In this document: in pieces, positions 52,527 to 62,010 of the stretch
Layout: each line of letters begins with the position of its first letter
Position numbering within the stretch: position 1 is the first letter of the stretch
NCBI GenBank assembly: GCA_049323915.1
Contig: JBMOPC010000131.1
Location: forward strand, 62,001 to 126,000
DNA from: BRHc4a sp049323915
GTDB lineage: Bacteria; Bacillota; Desulfotomaculia; Desulfotomaculales; Desulfocucumaceae
Length of the DNA: 64,000 nucleotides
Direction of reading: 5' to 3'
Made by a program: the position numbers and the translations under genes
Notes under the pieces: model-generated
The model's input: the letters and a program-made list of their open reading frames with translations, nothing else
Databases searched by the model: none
Told to the model about the DNA's origin: nothing

Positions 52527-54407
52527 ATGTTCAATCCGGCGGATAAACTCAAGAACCTTCCGGAGCGGCCCGGGGTCTACATTTTCAGGGACGGTGAAGG
52601 CAGGGTCATATACGTTGGCAAGGCCGTGTCCCTGAAAAACAGGGTGCGGTCGTACTTTCAGGCCGGGTCCGGGCAGAGCCCCAAGGTCAAATCGATGATG
52701 GAAAAGGCCGCCGACCTGGAGTATATAGTCACCGACAGCGAGCTGGAGGCCCTTATATTGGAGTGCAACCTTATAAAGGAGCACCGCCCCCGCTACAATA
52801 TACTGCTGAAAGATGACAAGAGCTACCCGTACATGAAAATAACCGTTAACGAGGAATATCCCAGGGTGCATATAACAAGGCGGGTGCTAAAAGACGGGGG
52901 GCTGTATTTCGGGCCCTACACCCGTGTGGGGGCGGTGCACGAGACCCTTGACCTTATAAGAAGGCTTTTCCCCTTCAGGACCTGCAAGGATAAGGTGTTA
53001 AAGCCGAAAGGCAGGCCCTGCCTCAACCATCACATAAAGCGCTGCCTTGGGCCGTGCGCCGGGAAGGTGACCGGGGAAGAGTACCGGAACATGATCAGGG
53101 AGGTCTCCCTTTTTCTGGAGGGCAGGCAGGAGGAGCTTGTCAAAAAGCTCACCGCCCGCATGGAGGAGGCGTCCCGAAAGCTGGAGTTCGAGCGGGCTGC
53201 CGAGCTGAGGGATCAGATCCGCTCGGTGGAGAAAGTGCTGGAAAAACAGAAAATAATATCCACCCGGAGAGAGGACCAGGACGCGGTGGCTGTGGCGCAG
53301 GGCCAAGACGAAGCGGTGGTTATGGTCTTTTTCGTGCGGGGGGGGAAGCTGCTGGGCCGGGATAGCCTGATGCTGAACGGCGCCAGTGGAGTTGAAAGGG
53401 GGGAGATTATAGCCTCCTTCTTAAAGCAGTACTACAGCAGCGCCGACTTTATACCGGGGGAAATACTGATCCAGGAGATAAGCCCGGCGGAGGCCGGGGT
53501 AATTTCCCGGTGGCTTTCCGGCAAAAAGGGATCAAAGGTTGCCGTGATGGCGCCCAGGCGCGGGGAGAAGAAAAAGCTCCTGGAGATGGTGGAAAGGAAC
53601 GCAATGCTGTCCCTGGAAGAGTGGCTGCTGGTCAGGGCATCCGCCCGGGACGGGGCCATGGACACCGGGGAACTGTCCCGCCACCTGGGCCTTGGGGATG
53701 TTTGCCGCAGAATAGAGTGCTATGACATATCAAATACACAGGGGGCCGAGGCGGTGGCCTCCATGGCGGTGTTTGAGGACGGAAAGCCGGCCCCCGGTGA
53801 ATACAGGAGGTTTAAGATAAAGACCGTACAGGGGCCCGACGATGTTGCCTCCATGCGGGAGGTGATAGGCCGCCGTTTTCAAAGGGGCAGGGAGGAAAGG
53901 GTTTTGATCGGAACCGGGCAGCTTTCCACCAGACAGGCCAAGTTTCACATTTTCCCCGATCTGGTTATAGTGGACGGGGGAAAGGGGCAGCTTTCCGCTG
54001 CGGTGGAAGCCATGTCCGGGGCGGGATGCGATATACCGGTATTTGCCCTGGCCAAGGAGGAGGAACTTCTGTTTGCTCCCGGGAGGGATGAACCCATACG
54101 GCTTCCCAGGGACTCCGGCGCTCTCCACCTCCTTCAGAGAATAAGGGATGAGGCGCACCGCTTTGCCGTAACCTACCACAGGCAGCTGAGGACCAAAAGA
54201 AACCTCAAGTCGCTGCTGGACGAGATAGAGGGAATAGGAGAGGTCAGGAGGAGATCGCTTCTGAAGGCGTTTCCCAATATAGAGGCCATTGCCGCAGCCA
54301 CAACGGAGGAACTGGCCGCTGTTCCCGGCATGAACAGGCCCTCGGCCGAGGCGGTGCACATATTTTTCAAAATGAATAATGAATCCAGGAGTCAGGAGTC
54401 AGAATGA
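52527..54407 (+). CDS. uvrC: excinuclease ABC subunit C
   Basis: UvrC makes both incisions of nucleotide excision repair. About 626 residues: an N-terminal GIY-YIG nuclease (RPGVYIFRDGEGRVIYVGKA), a UVR domain (RMEEASRKLEFERAAELRDQ), an RNase H-like 5' nuclease domain (RIECYDISNTQGAEAVASMA; LVIVDGGKGQLSAAVEAM) and tandem helix-hairpin-helix motifs (IEGIGEVRRRSLLKAFPNIE). The last ten residues (NNESRSQESE) are encoded by a heptad repeat and are not part of the HhH fold. ATG 52527 is 4 bases after GGAGG; ATG 52512 lacks a site. Confidence 0.97.
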   Translation: MFNPADKLKNLPERPGVYIFRDGEGRVIYVGKAVSLKNRVRSYFQAGSGQSPKVKSMMEKAADLEYIVTDSELEALILECNLIKEHRPRYNILLKDDKSYPYMKITVNEEYPRVHITRRVLKDGGLYFGPYTRVGAVHETLDLIRRLFPFRTCKDKVLKPKGRPCLNHHIKRCLGPCAGKVTGEEYRNMIREVSLFLEGRQEELVKKLTARMEEASRKLEFERAAELRDQIRSVEKVLEKQKIISTRREDQDAVAVAQGQDEAVVMVFFVRGGKLLGRDSLMLNGASGVERGEIIASFLKQYYSSADFIPGEILIQEISPAEAGVISRWLSGKKGSKVAVMAPRRGEKKKLLEMVERNAMLSLEEWLLVRASARDGAMDTGELSRHLGLGDVCRRIECYDISNTQGAEAVASMAVFEDGKPAPGEYRRFKIKTVQGPDDVASMREVIGRRFQRGREERVLIGTGQLSTRQAKFHIFPDLVIVDGGKGQLSAAVEAMSGAGCDIPVFALAKEEELLFAPGRDEPIRLPRDSGALHLLQRIRDEAHRFAVTYHRQLRTKRNLKSLLDEIEGIGEVRRRSLLKAFPNIEAIAAATTEELAAVPGMNRPSAEAVHIFFKMNNESRSQESE

Positions 54408-54465
54408 ACTGATTACACGGTGTTTTCTACCCTGAAAATAGAACTCAGAACTCAGAATCCAGAAG
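54377..54465. repeat. heptad repeats at the uvrC 3' end
   Basis: AATCCAGGAGTCAGGAGTCA at 54382-54401 is inside the uvrC coding end. TACCCTGAAAATAGAACTCA then GAACTCAGAATCCAGAA (54429-54465) repeats the left half of copy C before uvrC. Confidence 0.85.
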
Positions 54466-54492
54466 GGCGATTTTATTCTGGGAGGTTTTGAT

Positions 54493-55311
54493 TTGACTGT
54501 ATATAAAATACTGGCCACCGACCTGGATGACTCACTTCTTAATGACCGGTTTGAAATTACCGCCGCTGACCGGGATGCCATTGCCCGGGCGGTAAGGGCG
54601 GGGATTAAGGTGGTTCTGGCCACCGGGCGGATGTACAGGTCGGCCCTTCCATACGCCATGGAGCTGGGGCTGGACACCCCCCTTATCACCTACCAGGGCG
54701 CCTTTGTGAAATTTCCGGGAAATGGAAAGGTTCTGTATAACCGTCCGGTTCCTTTAGAAACGGCACTGGAGCTGCTGGAGATAGTCACAGCCGGGGGCTT
54801 TCACACCAATATATATATTGACGACAACCTTCTGGTGGAAAAACTGACCCGGGAAAGCAGTATTTATCAGGAAATTTCCGGTATAGAACCGGTTGTGGTG
54901 GGTGACCTGATCAGATACCTGCGGCAGGAGCGAAGGGATCCCACCAAAATACTTATGGTTTCATCCCGGGACAAAATAGATAGTCTCTGGGGGAAACTGG
55001 TGAATTATTTCGGAGAAAAGATGTATATTACCAAATCAAAGCCCATTTTTCTGGAATGCATGCACCCCGGGTCCAACAAAGGCAGGGCCCTTGAGGCGGT
55101 GGCCGGCTATTACGGCATCAGTTCCGAAGACATAATTGCGGTGGGAGACAGCTACAACGACCTGGAAATGATCCGCTACGCCGGCCTGGGGGTGGCGGTG
55201 GCCAACGCCAGGGAAGAAGTGAAGCAAAGCGCCGGGTTCGTCACCCTTTCCAATAATGACGGCGGAGTTGCCGGAGTAATCGATAGATTCATATTCAACG
55301 GAGGGGATTGA
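54493..55311 (+). CDS. HAD-superfamily (Cof-type) phosphatase
   Basis: A 272-residue type IIB HAD hydrolase that probably removes phosphate from a sugar phosphate or other small phosphomonoester. Motif I is LATDLDDSLLND, motif II LATGRMY, motif III KILMVSS and motif IV VGDSYNDLEMIRYAG. The large C2 cap lies between residues 85 and 190. The TTG start is 7 bases after GGGAGG. It is 7 bases upstream of the ROK kinase gene, so a sugar-phosphate substrate is plausible; specificity cannot be read from sequence. Confidence 0.93.
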   Translation: MTVYKILATDLDDSLLNDRFEITAADRDAIARAVRAGIKVVLATGRMYRSALPYAMELGLDTPLITYQGAFVKFPGNGKVLYNRPVPLETALELLEIVTAGGFHTNIYIDDNLLVEKLTRESSIYQEISGIEPVVVGDLIRYLRQERRDPTKILMVSSRDKIDSLWGKLVNYFGEKMYITKSKPIFLECMHPGSNKGRALEAVAGYYGISSEDIIAVGDSYNDLEMIRYAGLGVAVANAREEVKQSAGFVTLSNNDGGVAGVIDRFIFNGGD

Positions 55312-55315
55312 CTTT

Positions 55316-56290
55316 TTGAAAAAGTATGTGGCAGGGGTCGATCTTGGAGGCACCAAGATTTTAGCCGCCCTGGCCGATTTGCAGGGCAGGATAGTGGCGG
55401 AAAAAAGGGTGCACACCGTTGCGGAGGAAGGTCCAGGGGCGGTGATTGACCGTATTGTGTCAACTATCGGCGAGGTCAGGCGAATGATTCCCGATGACGG
55501 GGGCGGCCCCGCAGCAATTGGTGTGGGTTCCCCCGGCCCGCTGGACCCTGTGTCCGGGGTGGTGTACGGCTCTCCCAACCTGCCGGGATGGACCCATGTA
55601 CCGCTAAAAAGAATACTGGAGGAAAAAACCGGGGCTCCGGTTTTGTTGGACAACGACGCCAATCTGGCCGCCCTGGGGGAGTATAGCTTCGGGGCCGGGT
55701 GCGGGTCAAGGCACATGGTGTATGTCACCGCAAGCACCGGAATAGGCGGGGGACTTATACTGGACGGCCGTATTTACCGTGGGGCCGGGGGCGGCGCCGG
55801 CGAGGTGGGGCACATGGTGATAGACCCACTGGGCCCGCTTTGCGGATGCGGCAGGAAAGGCTGCCTGGAAGCCCTTGCCTCCGGGACGGCCATGGCGGCC
55901 AGGGCCCGTGAGCTGGTGGCGGCGGGCAGGGGCAGGGCAATATTGAGGGAAACCGGGGGCAATCCCGGGGCAATTTCCGCAGCGTCGGTGGCCGGGGCCG
56001 CTGCGGCGGGCGACCACGAGGCAGCCGCCATAATTTCCGCCGCCGGTAAGTACCTGGGAATTGGAATGGCTAACCTTATAAATATATTTAACCCCGAAAG
56101 GCTGGTCATCGGCGGGGGAGCCCTGGGGGCGGGGGAACTGTACTGGGAATATACGGAAAAAGAAATTGCCCAAAGAACCCTCAAGCACTCCCTGGATATG
56201 GTGTCTGTGGTGAAGGCGCAGTTGGAGGGGAGGTCGGGACTTCTGGGGGCGGTGGCCCTGGCCCTGGAGTCCGCAGGCTGTTCCAGGTGA
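55316..56290 (+). CDS. ROK family glucokinase
   Basis: A 324-residue ROK kinase, probably glucokinase. ATP-binding AGVDLGGTKILAALAD, GVGSPGPLDPVSG, the sugar-site LDNDANLAALGEYSFGAG with catalytic Asp, TGIGGGLILDGRIYRGAGGG, and the zinc motif GPLCGCGRKGCLEALASG (CxCGxxGCxE) are all present. The TTG start is 8 bases after GGAGGGGA. With the debranching enzyme downstream it would channel glucose into glucose-6-phosphate. Confidence 0.93.
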   Translation: MKKYVAGVDLGGTKILAALADLQGRIVAEKRVHTVAEEGPGAVIDRIVSTIGEVRRMIPDDGGGPAAIGVGSPGPLDPVSGVVYGSPNLPGWTHVPLKRILEEKTGAPVLLDNDANLAALGEYSFGAGCGSRHMVYVTASTGIGGGLILDGRIYRGAGGGAGEVGHMVIDPLGPLCGCGRKGCLEALASGTAMAARARELVAAGRGRAILRETGGNPGAISAASVAGAAAAGDHEAAAIISAAGKYLGIGMANLINIFNPERLVIGGGALGAGELYWEYTEKEIAQRTLKHSLDMVSVVKAQLEGRSGLLGAVALALESAGCSR

Positions 56291-56412
56291 ATAATTCTGG
56301 CGCTATTTGAATATTATAGCAGTTGTATATTAAGATGTGAGACTCTCGTAGGAATAGGCCTTAAAGCCGGTTCCTTTTTACTCTCACTTCTCAAATGAGG
56401 GGGAACGGCTAC

Positions 56413-58428
56413 TTGGATGAAATCAATCTGGGCAAGGGCGACTGGCCGACATTCGAGCAGGCCATACAGAAGGAATGGCTGGTAACAAACGGAATCGGCG
56501 GCTACGCCTCGTCCACGGTTATAAACGCCAATACCCGCAAGTACCACGGTCTTCTGGTGGCCTCACTGACGCCTCCGGTAGGGAGGACGGTGCTTCTGTC
56601 AAAGGTGGATGAGAGATTTGAGACCGAAGGACGCACCTACAACCTGGCCACCAACAGGACTCTTCAGGGTGTTGCCGAATTTGGTTTCATACACATGCAG
56701 AGAGCGCTGGTGGGTATTTTTCCCACCTTTATATACAGCTTCATAGATGTTATAATCGAAAAAACCATATTTATGGTTTACGGCACAAACACCACCGTAA
56801 TACTGTACAGGATCAGAAACGGATCATCCCCCTCAACCCTGCGGCTTATCCCAATGGTCAACTGCAGGGATTTTCACTGGACCACCAGTATCGGCAAGAT
56901 AAACTTTTGCTCCGAAGCGCTGCCCGTCCGGGGAGGGACCGGTGTTTCCGTAAAATGCGTGCCCGAGGTTCCCCCCCTCAAGTTGTACTGCAGCGGCAGG
57001 GCGGCCTATTGCAAGGGCGGAGGCTGGTTCAAGGGAATGTTCTACCCCGGTGAGCAGGAGCGCGGGGAGCATGCCTCCGAGGACCTTTATGTGCCGGGCC
57101 ATTTTATGGTATCCCTGGCCGCCAAGGAGGAAAGAGTTTTTTCTCTGACTGCCACCATAGAGGAGGGCTCCGGGGACCTTCACTTAAGGGGCGAGGAGTT
57201 GCTGGAGGCCCAAAGGGAACGCCACAGGCTTCTGCTGGAACGATCCGGGCTCCCGGACGGTTTCTCGCGGCGGCTGGCCCTGGCTGCCGACGCCTTTGTT
57301 GTGCGAAGGCAGTCCACGGGGACAAAAAGCGTTATAGCGGGGTATCACTGGTTCAATGACTGGGGCAGGGACACAATGATATCCCTTCCGGGCCTTACGC
57401 TGGTGACGGGGCGGCACGAAGACGCCCGTGAGATTTTGTATACCTTTGCCCGGTACTGCAAGGACGGACTGATCCCCAACATGTTCCCGGACGCCCCGGG
57501 AGAGCCCCTGTACAACACCGTTGACGCCTCCCTGTGGTTTTTCAACGCGGCTTACAAGTATCTGCAGTACACAGGGGACTTTGAATTCATATTTGAAGAG
57601 ATATACCCTGTATTAAAGGAAATAGCCGGGTGGTATATAAAGGGGACGCATTTCAATATACATAAGGATGGGGATGGGCTGATCAACGCAGGCTCCGCTG
57701 AAATGCAGCTGACCTGGATGGACGCCAAGGTGGACCATTGGGTGGTGACGCCCAGACACGGAAAGCCGGTGGAAATATCAGCACTGTGGTACAACGCGCT
57801 GAAGATTCTGAATGAGATTGCCGGGAGGGCCGGTGCGGCTGTTCCCTATGGAGAGCTTTCGGAAAAGGTGTTGAAAAGTTTCCAGGAGAAATTCTGGTAT
57901 GAGGAAGGCGGTTATTTTTACGACGTATTAGGCGAAGATTCGCAGGACGCCCATCTGAGGCCGAACCAGGTGATAGCCATGGCTTTGCCGTATTCGCCGG
58001 TAACATTGTCCAGGGCAAGGCAGGCCTTGCGCAGGGTCTGGCATGAGCTCTACGCCACCTACGGCCTGCGGAGCCTTTCATACTATGAGCCGGAATACCG
58101 CGGGGTTTATATTGGAGACAGGGTGGAGAGGGACGGCGCCTACCATCAGGGAACGGTCTGGAGCTGGCTCATGGGCCCCTTTATTACGGCTTACCGCAGG
58201 GCGTACGGCTATTCACCGGCCAGCAGGAAACAGGTGGAGATTTTTATCAACCCGTTCCGGGAGCATCTTCGCCACCACGGGGTCGGATTTATTTCCGAGA
58301 TATTCGATGGAAACGAGCCGGTAATTCCCAGGGGCTGCATAGCCCAGGCCTGGGGAGTGGCTGAAGTCCTCCGGGCCTACGTGGAAGACGTTCTGGAGAT
58401 AAGGCCCTCCGGAAGCTCTTCAGGATAA
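56413..58428 (+). CDS. glycogen debranching enzyme, GDE family
   Basis: A 671-residue enzyme with an N-terminal GDE_N domain (LVTNGIGGYASSTVINANTR; KYHGLLVASL) and a C-terminal (alpha/alpha)6 amylo-alpha-1,6-glucosidase domain (AGYHWFNDWGRDTMISLPGL; LVTGRHEDAREIL; LWFFNAAYKYLQYTGDF; LTWMDAKVDHWVVTPRHGKP; YHQGTVWSWLMGPFITAY). This archaeal/Gram-positive type hydrolyses alpha-1,6 branches of glycogen in the cytosol. The start is taken at TTG 56413, 7 bases after GAGGGGGAA; an ATG at 56395 is in frame but lies upstream of that ribosome site. Confidence 0.93.
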   Translation: MDEINLGKGDWPTFEQAIQKEWLVTNGIGGYASSTVINANTRKYHGLLVASLTPPVGRTVLLSKVDERFETEGRTYNLATNRTLQGVAEFGFIHMQRALVGIFPTFIYSFIDVIIEKTIFMVYGTNTTVILYRIRNGSSPSTLRLIPMVNCRDFHWTTSIGKINFCSEALPVRGGTGVSVKCVPEVPPLKLYCSGRAAYCKGGGWFKGMFYPGEQERGEHASEDLYVPGHFMVSLAAKEERVFSLTATIEEGSGDLHLRGEELLEAQRERHRLLLERSGLPDGFSRRLALAADAFVVRRQSTGTKSVIAGYHWFNDWGRDTMISLPGLTLVTGRHEDAREILYTFARYCKDGLIPNMFPDAPGEPLYNTVDASLWFFNAAYKYLQYTGDFEFIFEEIYPVLKEIAGWYIKGTHFNIHKDGDGLINAGSAEMQLTWMDAKVDHWVVTPRHGKPVEISALWYNALKILNEIAGRAGAAVPYGELSEKVLKSFQEKFWYEEGGYFYDVLGEDSQDAHLRPNQVIAMALPYSPVTLSRARQALRRVWHELYATYGLRSLSYYEPEYRGVYIGDRVERDGAYHQGTVWSWLMGPFITAYRRAYGYSPASRKQVEIFINPFREHLRHHGVGFISEIFDGNEPVIPRGCIAQAWGVAEVLRAYVEDVLEIRPSGSSSG

Positions 58429-58455
58429 GCTATTTTCAGGATAGGGGGTATTTCG

Positions 58456-59538
58456 TTGATAGTTAAATACAGTGTGCTTGATGACATCGATTACATGCAG
58501 GGCGCCGACACAAAGGGCATGTTCCAGTCACTGGCCACTCTGGCCGGCCAGTGCACCACCGCCTGCTGGGACCTGTCCAGGGATATAGGCCTTCCTGCGG
58601 TGGAAGCCGTATCAAACGTGGTGGTGACCGGACTGGGAGGATCGGCCATCGGGGGGGACCTGCTCAGGGTATACTGCGCCAACAGATGTCCGGTGCCGGT
58701 GCTGGTCAACAGGGATTACGCAATGCCTGAATTTGTAGGGAAGGACTCACTGGTTTTCGCGGTCAGCTACTCCGGAAACACCGAGGAGACTCTAAGCGCA
58801 TACCAGGACGCCAGGCAAAGGGGAGCAACCATAATAGTCATCACCACAGGGGGAAAGCTCAGCCAGACGGCCAGGGAGGACGGGGTGACCGTGGTTTCGA
58901 TACCCGGGGGCGTAGCTCCCAGGTCGGCTTCGGGCTTTTTGTTCATACCCACCCTTCGAATAATGGAGAGACTGGGCTTCCTGTCCGGGATTGAAGATGA
59001 GGTGGAGGCCCTGGTCAGCCATCTTAAAAAACTGTACGACCACCTTAAGCCGGAGGTGCCCACCGAGAAAAACCCGGCAAAACAGATGGCGCTGAAACTT
59101 CACAACAGGATACCGGTGATCTGGGGATCCAGCGGCACCACCGAGGTGGTTGCCCAGAGGTGGAAGGGGCAGATAAATGAAAACGCCAAGGCTCCCGCGT
59201 ACTGGAACGTTTTTCCCGAGTTAAACCACAATGAGCTGGTGGGTTTTAGATTCCCGGAATCCCTTCTCAGGCAGATTCAGGTGGTGATTTTAAGGGATGA
59301 CAGGGATCACCCGAGGGTGCAGAAGCGGATTGAAATAACCAAGAACATCATCAGCAGGGCCGTGGCCGGTATAACCGACGTAAGAGCAAGCGGCGGCGGA
59401 CTCCTGGCCCGGACATACTCACTTATATACAGCGGCGACTACACCAGCCTGTACCTGGCCTTCCTTTACGGCGTCGACCCCGGCCCGGTGGAGGTAATTG
59501 AATATCTTAAGGGCGAATTGGCCAAGGCCGGGAGTTAG
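58456..59538 (+). CDS. bifunctional phosphoglucose/phosphomannose isomerase
   Basis: A 360-residue PGI/PMI of the SIS-domain type that interconverts fructose-6-P with glucose-6-P and mannose-6-P. Motifs: NVVVTGLGGSAIGGDLLRVY, VFAVSYSGNTEETLSAYQDA, VTVVSIPGGVAPRSASGFLF and GSSGTTEVVAQRWKGQINEN, then NVFPELNHNELVGF with the catalytic Glu/His region. The TTG start is 8 bases after ATAGGGGGTA. It completes a sugar-phosphate block with the ROK kinase and debranching enzyme. Confidence 0.95.
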   Translation: MIVKYSVLDDIDYMQGADTKGMFQSLATLAGQCTTACWDLSRDIGLPAVEAVSNVVVTGLGGSAIGGDLLRVYCANRCPVPVLVNRDYAMPEFVGKDSLVFAVSYSGNTEETLSAYQDARQRGATIIVITTGGKLSQTAREDGVTVVSIPGGVAPRSASGFLFIPTLRIMERLGFLSGIEDEVEALVSHLKKLYDHLKPEVPTEKNPAKQMALKLHNRIPVIWGSSGTTEVVAQRWKGQINENAKAPAYWNVFPELNHNELVGFRFPESLLRQIQVVILRDDRDHPRVQKRIEITKNIISRAVAGITDVRASGGGLLARTYSLIYSGDYTSLYLAFLYGVDPGPVEVIEYLKGELAKAGS

Positions 59539-59540
59539 CG

Positions 59541-59561
59541 GCTAGAAGCTAGAAGCTACTA
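59541..59561. repeat. GCTAGAA heptad repeat
   Basis: Three 7-bp units GCTAGAA, GCTAGAA, GCTACTA right after the PGI/PMI stop. Related to 10730-10778. Confidence 0.7.
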
Positions 59562-59578
59562 ATCCCCAATCTCAAGTA

Positions 59579-59628
59579 ATACCCGGTGGAAATTCCGGCA
59601 GGTAATTTTCACCGGGTATAGCTTTTTA
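59579..59628 (+). terminator. long terminator hairpin
   Basis: ATACCCGGTGGAAATT (59579-59594) pairs with AATTTTCACCGGGTAT (59604-59619), 16 pairs with one G-T, followed by AGCTTTTT. Confidence 0.9.
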
Positions 59629-59687
59629 GCCGGCGTACGTATAGAATTTTATATGCAACCGATAAATACTCGAATGGGGATTTGTTT

Positions 59688-60569
59688 ATGAATAAAAAAA
59701 GACTGGTTATAGTGACCGGGCTGTCCGGGGCCGGCAAGACCCAGGCCGTGCGCAGCCTGGAGGACATCGGCTTTTTCTGCGTGGATAACCTTCCCCCCAC
59801 GCTCATTCCCAAATTCGTGGAGCTGTGCGCCCAGTCCAAAAAGGATGTGGATAAAATTGCCCTGGTGGTGGACATCAGGGGGGGGGAATTCTTCGACGCT
59901 CTTGCCGGCATTCTGGGAGAGCTTGACAGGATGGAGATAGGGTATGAAATATTGTTCCTGGAGGCCTCAAGGGAAACCCTGCTGCGCCGCTTCAAGGAAA
60001 CCCGCCGAAGCCACCCGCTGGGCGCCGACGGAGACGTTTTGCACTGGATCGACGAGGAGAGAAGCAGGCTTCAGGACCTGAGGGGAAGGGCCCACAAGGT
60101 TATTGACACCTCCTACCTCAGCAACGGCCAGCTCCGGGAGGAGATAAAAAATCTATTCGGGGACAGCGCCGCCGTATCCAGTATCAAGATAATTGTTGCG
60201 TCTTTCGGCTACAAATACGGTTTGCCCATCGACAGCGACCTTGTGTTTGACGTCAGGTTCCTGCCCAACCCTTACTATGATCTGGGTTTAAGGCCAAAGA
60301 CGGGAAACGACCGGGAAGTGCAGGATTTTGTCATGAATTCTCCGGTATCCGGGGAATTTGTTCAGAAATTCTTTGAGTTTGTGGAATTCCTGGTGCCACA
60401 GTTTATCAAGGAGGGGAAAACATCCCTCACCATAGCCATAGGGTGCACAGGCGGGGTTCACCGTTCTGTTGCGCTGGCCAACAGACTGACCGAACATCTG
60501 ACAGGCAAAAAATACAACGTCAGGACCAAACACCGGGATATTATGAAAAAAGCGGGGTCCGGCCAATGA
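59688..60569 (+). CDS. rapZ: RapZ-like nucleotide-binding protein (YvcJ)
   Basis: A 293-residue RapZ/YvcJ P-loop protein. Walker A: LVIVTGLSGAGKTQAVRSLE, then DIGFFCVDNLPPTLI; C-terminal domain with FDVRFLPNPYYD and TIAIGCTGGVHRSVALANRL. In E. coli RapZ controls glucosamine-6-phosphate synthase mRNA decay; in Gram-positives YvcJ hydrolyses GTP and affects competence and envelope growth. ATG 59688 lies 8 bases after GGGGAT. The end overlaps yvcK (ATGA). Confidence 0.96.
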   Translation: MNKKRLVIVTGLSGAGKTQAVRSLEDIGFFCVDNLPPTLIPKFVELCAQSKKDVDKIALVVDIRGGEFFDALAGILGELDRMEIGYEILFLEASRETLLRRFKETRRSHPLGADGDVLHWIDEERSRLQDLRGRAHKVIDTSYLSNGQLREEIKNLFGDSAAVSSIKIIVASFGYKYGLPIDSDLVFDVRFLPNPYYDLGLRPKTGNDREVQDFVMNSPVSGEFVQKFFEFVEFLVPQFIKEGKTSLTIAIGCTGGVHRSVALANRLTEHLTGKKYNVRTKHRDIMKKAGSGQ

Positions 60570-61915
60570 ATTTTTTGAAATGGTTTTATCCCGGGCTGCA
60601 TGTCAAGAGGTGGCTATTGCTGACGGCAGCCGGGGCTTTTCTGACCGTTTCCGGCACCGCCCTCCTTGTCAGCTCCCTGCTGCCCCTGTCAAGATACCTT
60701 CTTTTGGAGTGGGGGGAACGTTTTTTCGGCCCTCTGTCGAGCCCTCCCGGAGCGGCAGTGCTTTTTTTACTGGGTATGGCGGCCATAGTCATTGGCCTGG
60801 TCAGGGCTTTCAGGTCCATCGTGATCACACTGGCCCCCGAGGACGGGGGGAGGCTTGTGGATATACTGTACACCCGCAGGTATCTTGACCGGGGGCCGAA
60901 GATAGTTGTGCTGGGAGGAGGCACCGGCCTTTCGGTGCTGCTGAGGGGGCTCAAAAAATATACCAGCAACATCACCGCCATAGTGTCAGTGGCAGACGAC
61001 GGGGGAAGCTCGGGCCGTCTCAGGGATGATCTGGGAATACTCCCCCCGGGAGATATAAGGAACTGCCTGGTTGCCCTGGCAGACAAGGAATCGCTGATGG
61101 AGAACCTGCTCCAGTACCGGTTTTCAGCCGGTGAACTGGCGGGTCACAGCCTGGGCAATTTATTCATCGCCGCCATGAACGATCTGGCCGGGGGGTTTCA
61201 CCAGGCCATAAGAGGCATGAGCAGGGTTCTGGCCGTCAGGGGGCAGGTGTTGCCTTCCACGCTGGAGAACATCTCGCTGGGAGCCGAGTATTCCGACGGC
61301 GCCGTGGTGTTTGGAGAGTCAAATATACCGAAGTACGGCAGGCGTATAAGGAGGGTCTTTCTCAAGCCCGAGGAGTGCTACCCGCTGCCGGAGGCGCTTC
61401 AGGCCATTGCCGAGGCAGATGCTGTGGTGCTTGGGCCGGGAAGCCTTTATACCAGCATACTGCCCAACCTGCTGGTAAACGGCCTTGCCGGCCAGATAGC
61501 CGGGTCCGAGGCGATTAAAATATATGTCTGCAATATAATGACCCAGACCGGGGAAACTGATGGATACTCCGCCAGCTCCCACGTAAAGGCCATACAGTCC
61601 CACGCCGGGCTGGTGGTGGACTACATGGTGGTCAACCGCGGGGATATTCCCCGGGCTGTGCGTGAGCGGTACAGCAGGGAAGGCTCAACGCCGGTGGTTT
61701 CCGATATTAAAGAGATTGAAAGGCTGGGGCTCAAGACGGTGCCTGAAAACCTGCTGGCCGTGGGGGATGTGGTAAGGCACGATCACGACAAGCTGGCCAG
61801 ACTGATACTCAGGCTGATTTTAAAGGGCAGGAATGACCCCCGGGGGAGGGTCCGCCTCTTCCGGGACCTGAGTGATCAGGAATGCCGCTCCCGTTCAGGA
61901 TTCCGGCTCCTGTAA
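60566..61915 (+). CDS. yvcK: YvcK/CofD-like gluconeogenesis factor with membrane N-terminus
   Basis: A 449-residue protein of the YvcK family, which binds UDP-sugars and regulates carbon flux and wall synthesis. Two N-terminal membrane segments (LLLTAAGAFLTVSGTALLVS; PGAAVLFLLGMAAIVIGLVR) precede the soluble core with PKIVVLGGGTGLSVLLRGLK, VSVADDGGSSGRLRDDLG, LPPGDIRNCLVALADKE, AGHSLGNLFIAAM and YVCNIMTQTGETDGYSASSH. The ATG overlaps the rapZ stop (60566-60569). The C-terminal CRSRSGFRLL lies in a heptad-type repeat (61892-61938) and is probably not part of the domain. B. subtilis YvcK lacks the membrane segments. Confidence 0.94.
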   Translation: MNFLKWFYPGLHVKRWLLLTAAGAFLTVSGTALLVSSLLPLSRYLLLEWGERFFGPLSSPPGAAVLFLLGMAAIVIGLVRAFRSIVITLAPEDGGRLVDILYTRRYLDRGPKIVVLGGGTGLSVLLRGLKKYTSNITAIVSVADDGGSSGRLRDDLGILPPGDIRNCLVALADKESLMENLLQYRFSAGELAGHSLGNLFIAAMNDLAGGFHQAIRGMSRVLAVRGQVLPSTLENISLGAEYSDGAVVFGESNIPKYGRRIRRVFLKPEECYPLPEALQAIAEADAVVLGPGSLYTSILPNLLVNGLAGQIAGSEAIKIYVCNIMTQTGETDGYSASSHVKAIQSHAGLVVDYMVVNRGDIPRAVRERYSREGSTPVVSDIKEIERLGLKTVPENLLAVGDVVRHDHDKLARLILRLILKGRNDPRGRVRLFRDLSDQECRSRSGFRLL

Positions 61916-61938
61916 TCTGACGGGAAAGTATTACAGTG
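61892..61938. repeat. heptad-type repeat with GACGGGAAAG motif
   Basis: TTCAGGATTCCGGCTCCTGT then AATCTGACGGGAAAGTATTA then CAGTG. The first part encodes the yvcK end. It matches 9319-9351 in the GACGGGAAAGyATTACAGT segment. Confidence 0.7.
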
Positions 61939-61979
61939 AAGTCAATAAATACAGTTGTTTTTTCCACCGGGCGGGTTTG

Positions 61980-61988
61980 TGGTATAAT
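61980..61988 (+). promoter_or_regulatory. extended -10 promoter element of whiA
   Basis: TGGTATAAT, perfect extended -10, 22 bases before the TTG start. TTGTTT at 61955-61960 is a poor -35 (22-bp spacer). Confidence 0.5.
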
Positions 61989-62010
61989 GCCAGATAAAGG
62001 GGGGATCTCC

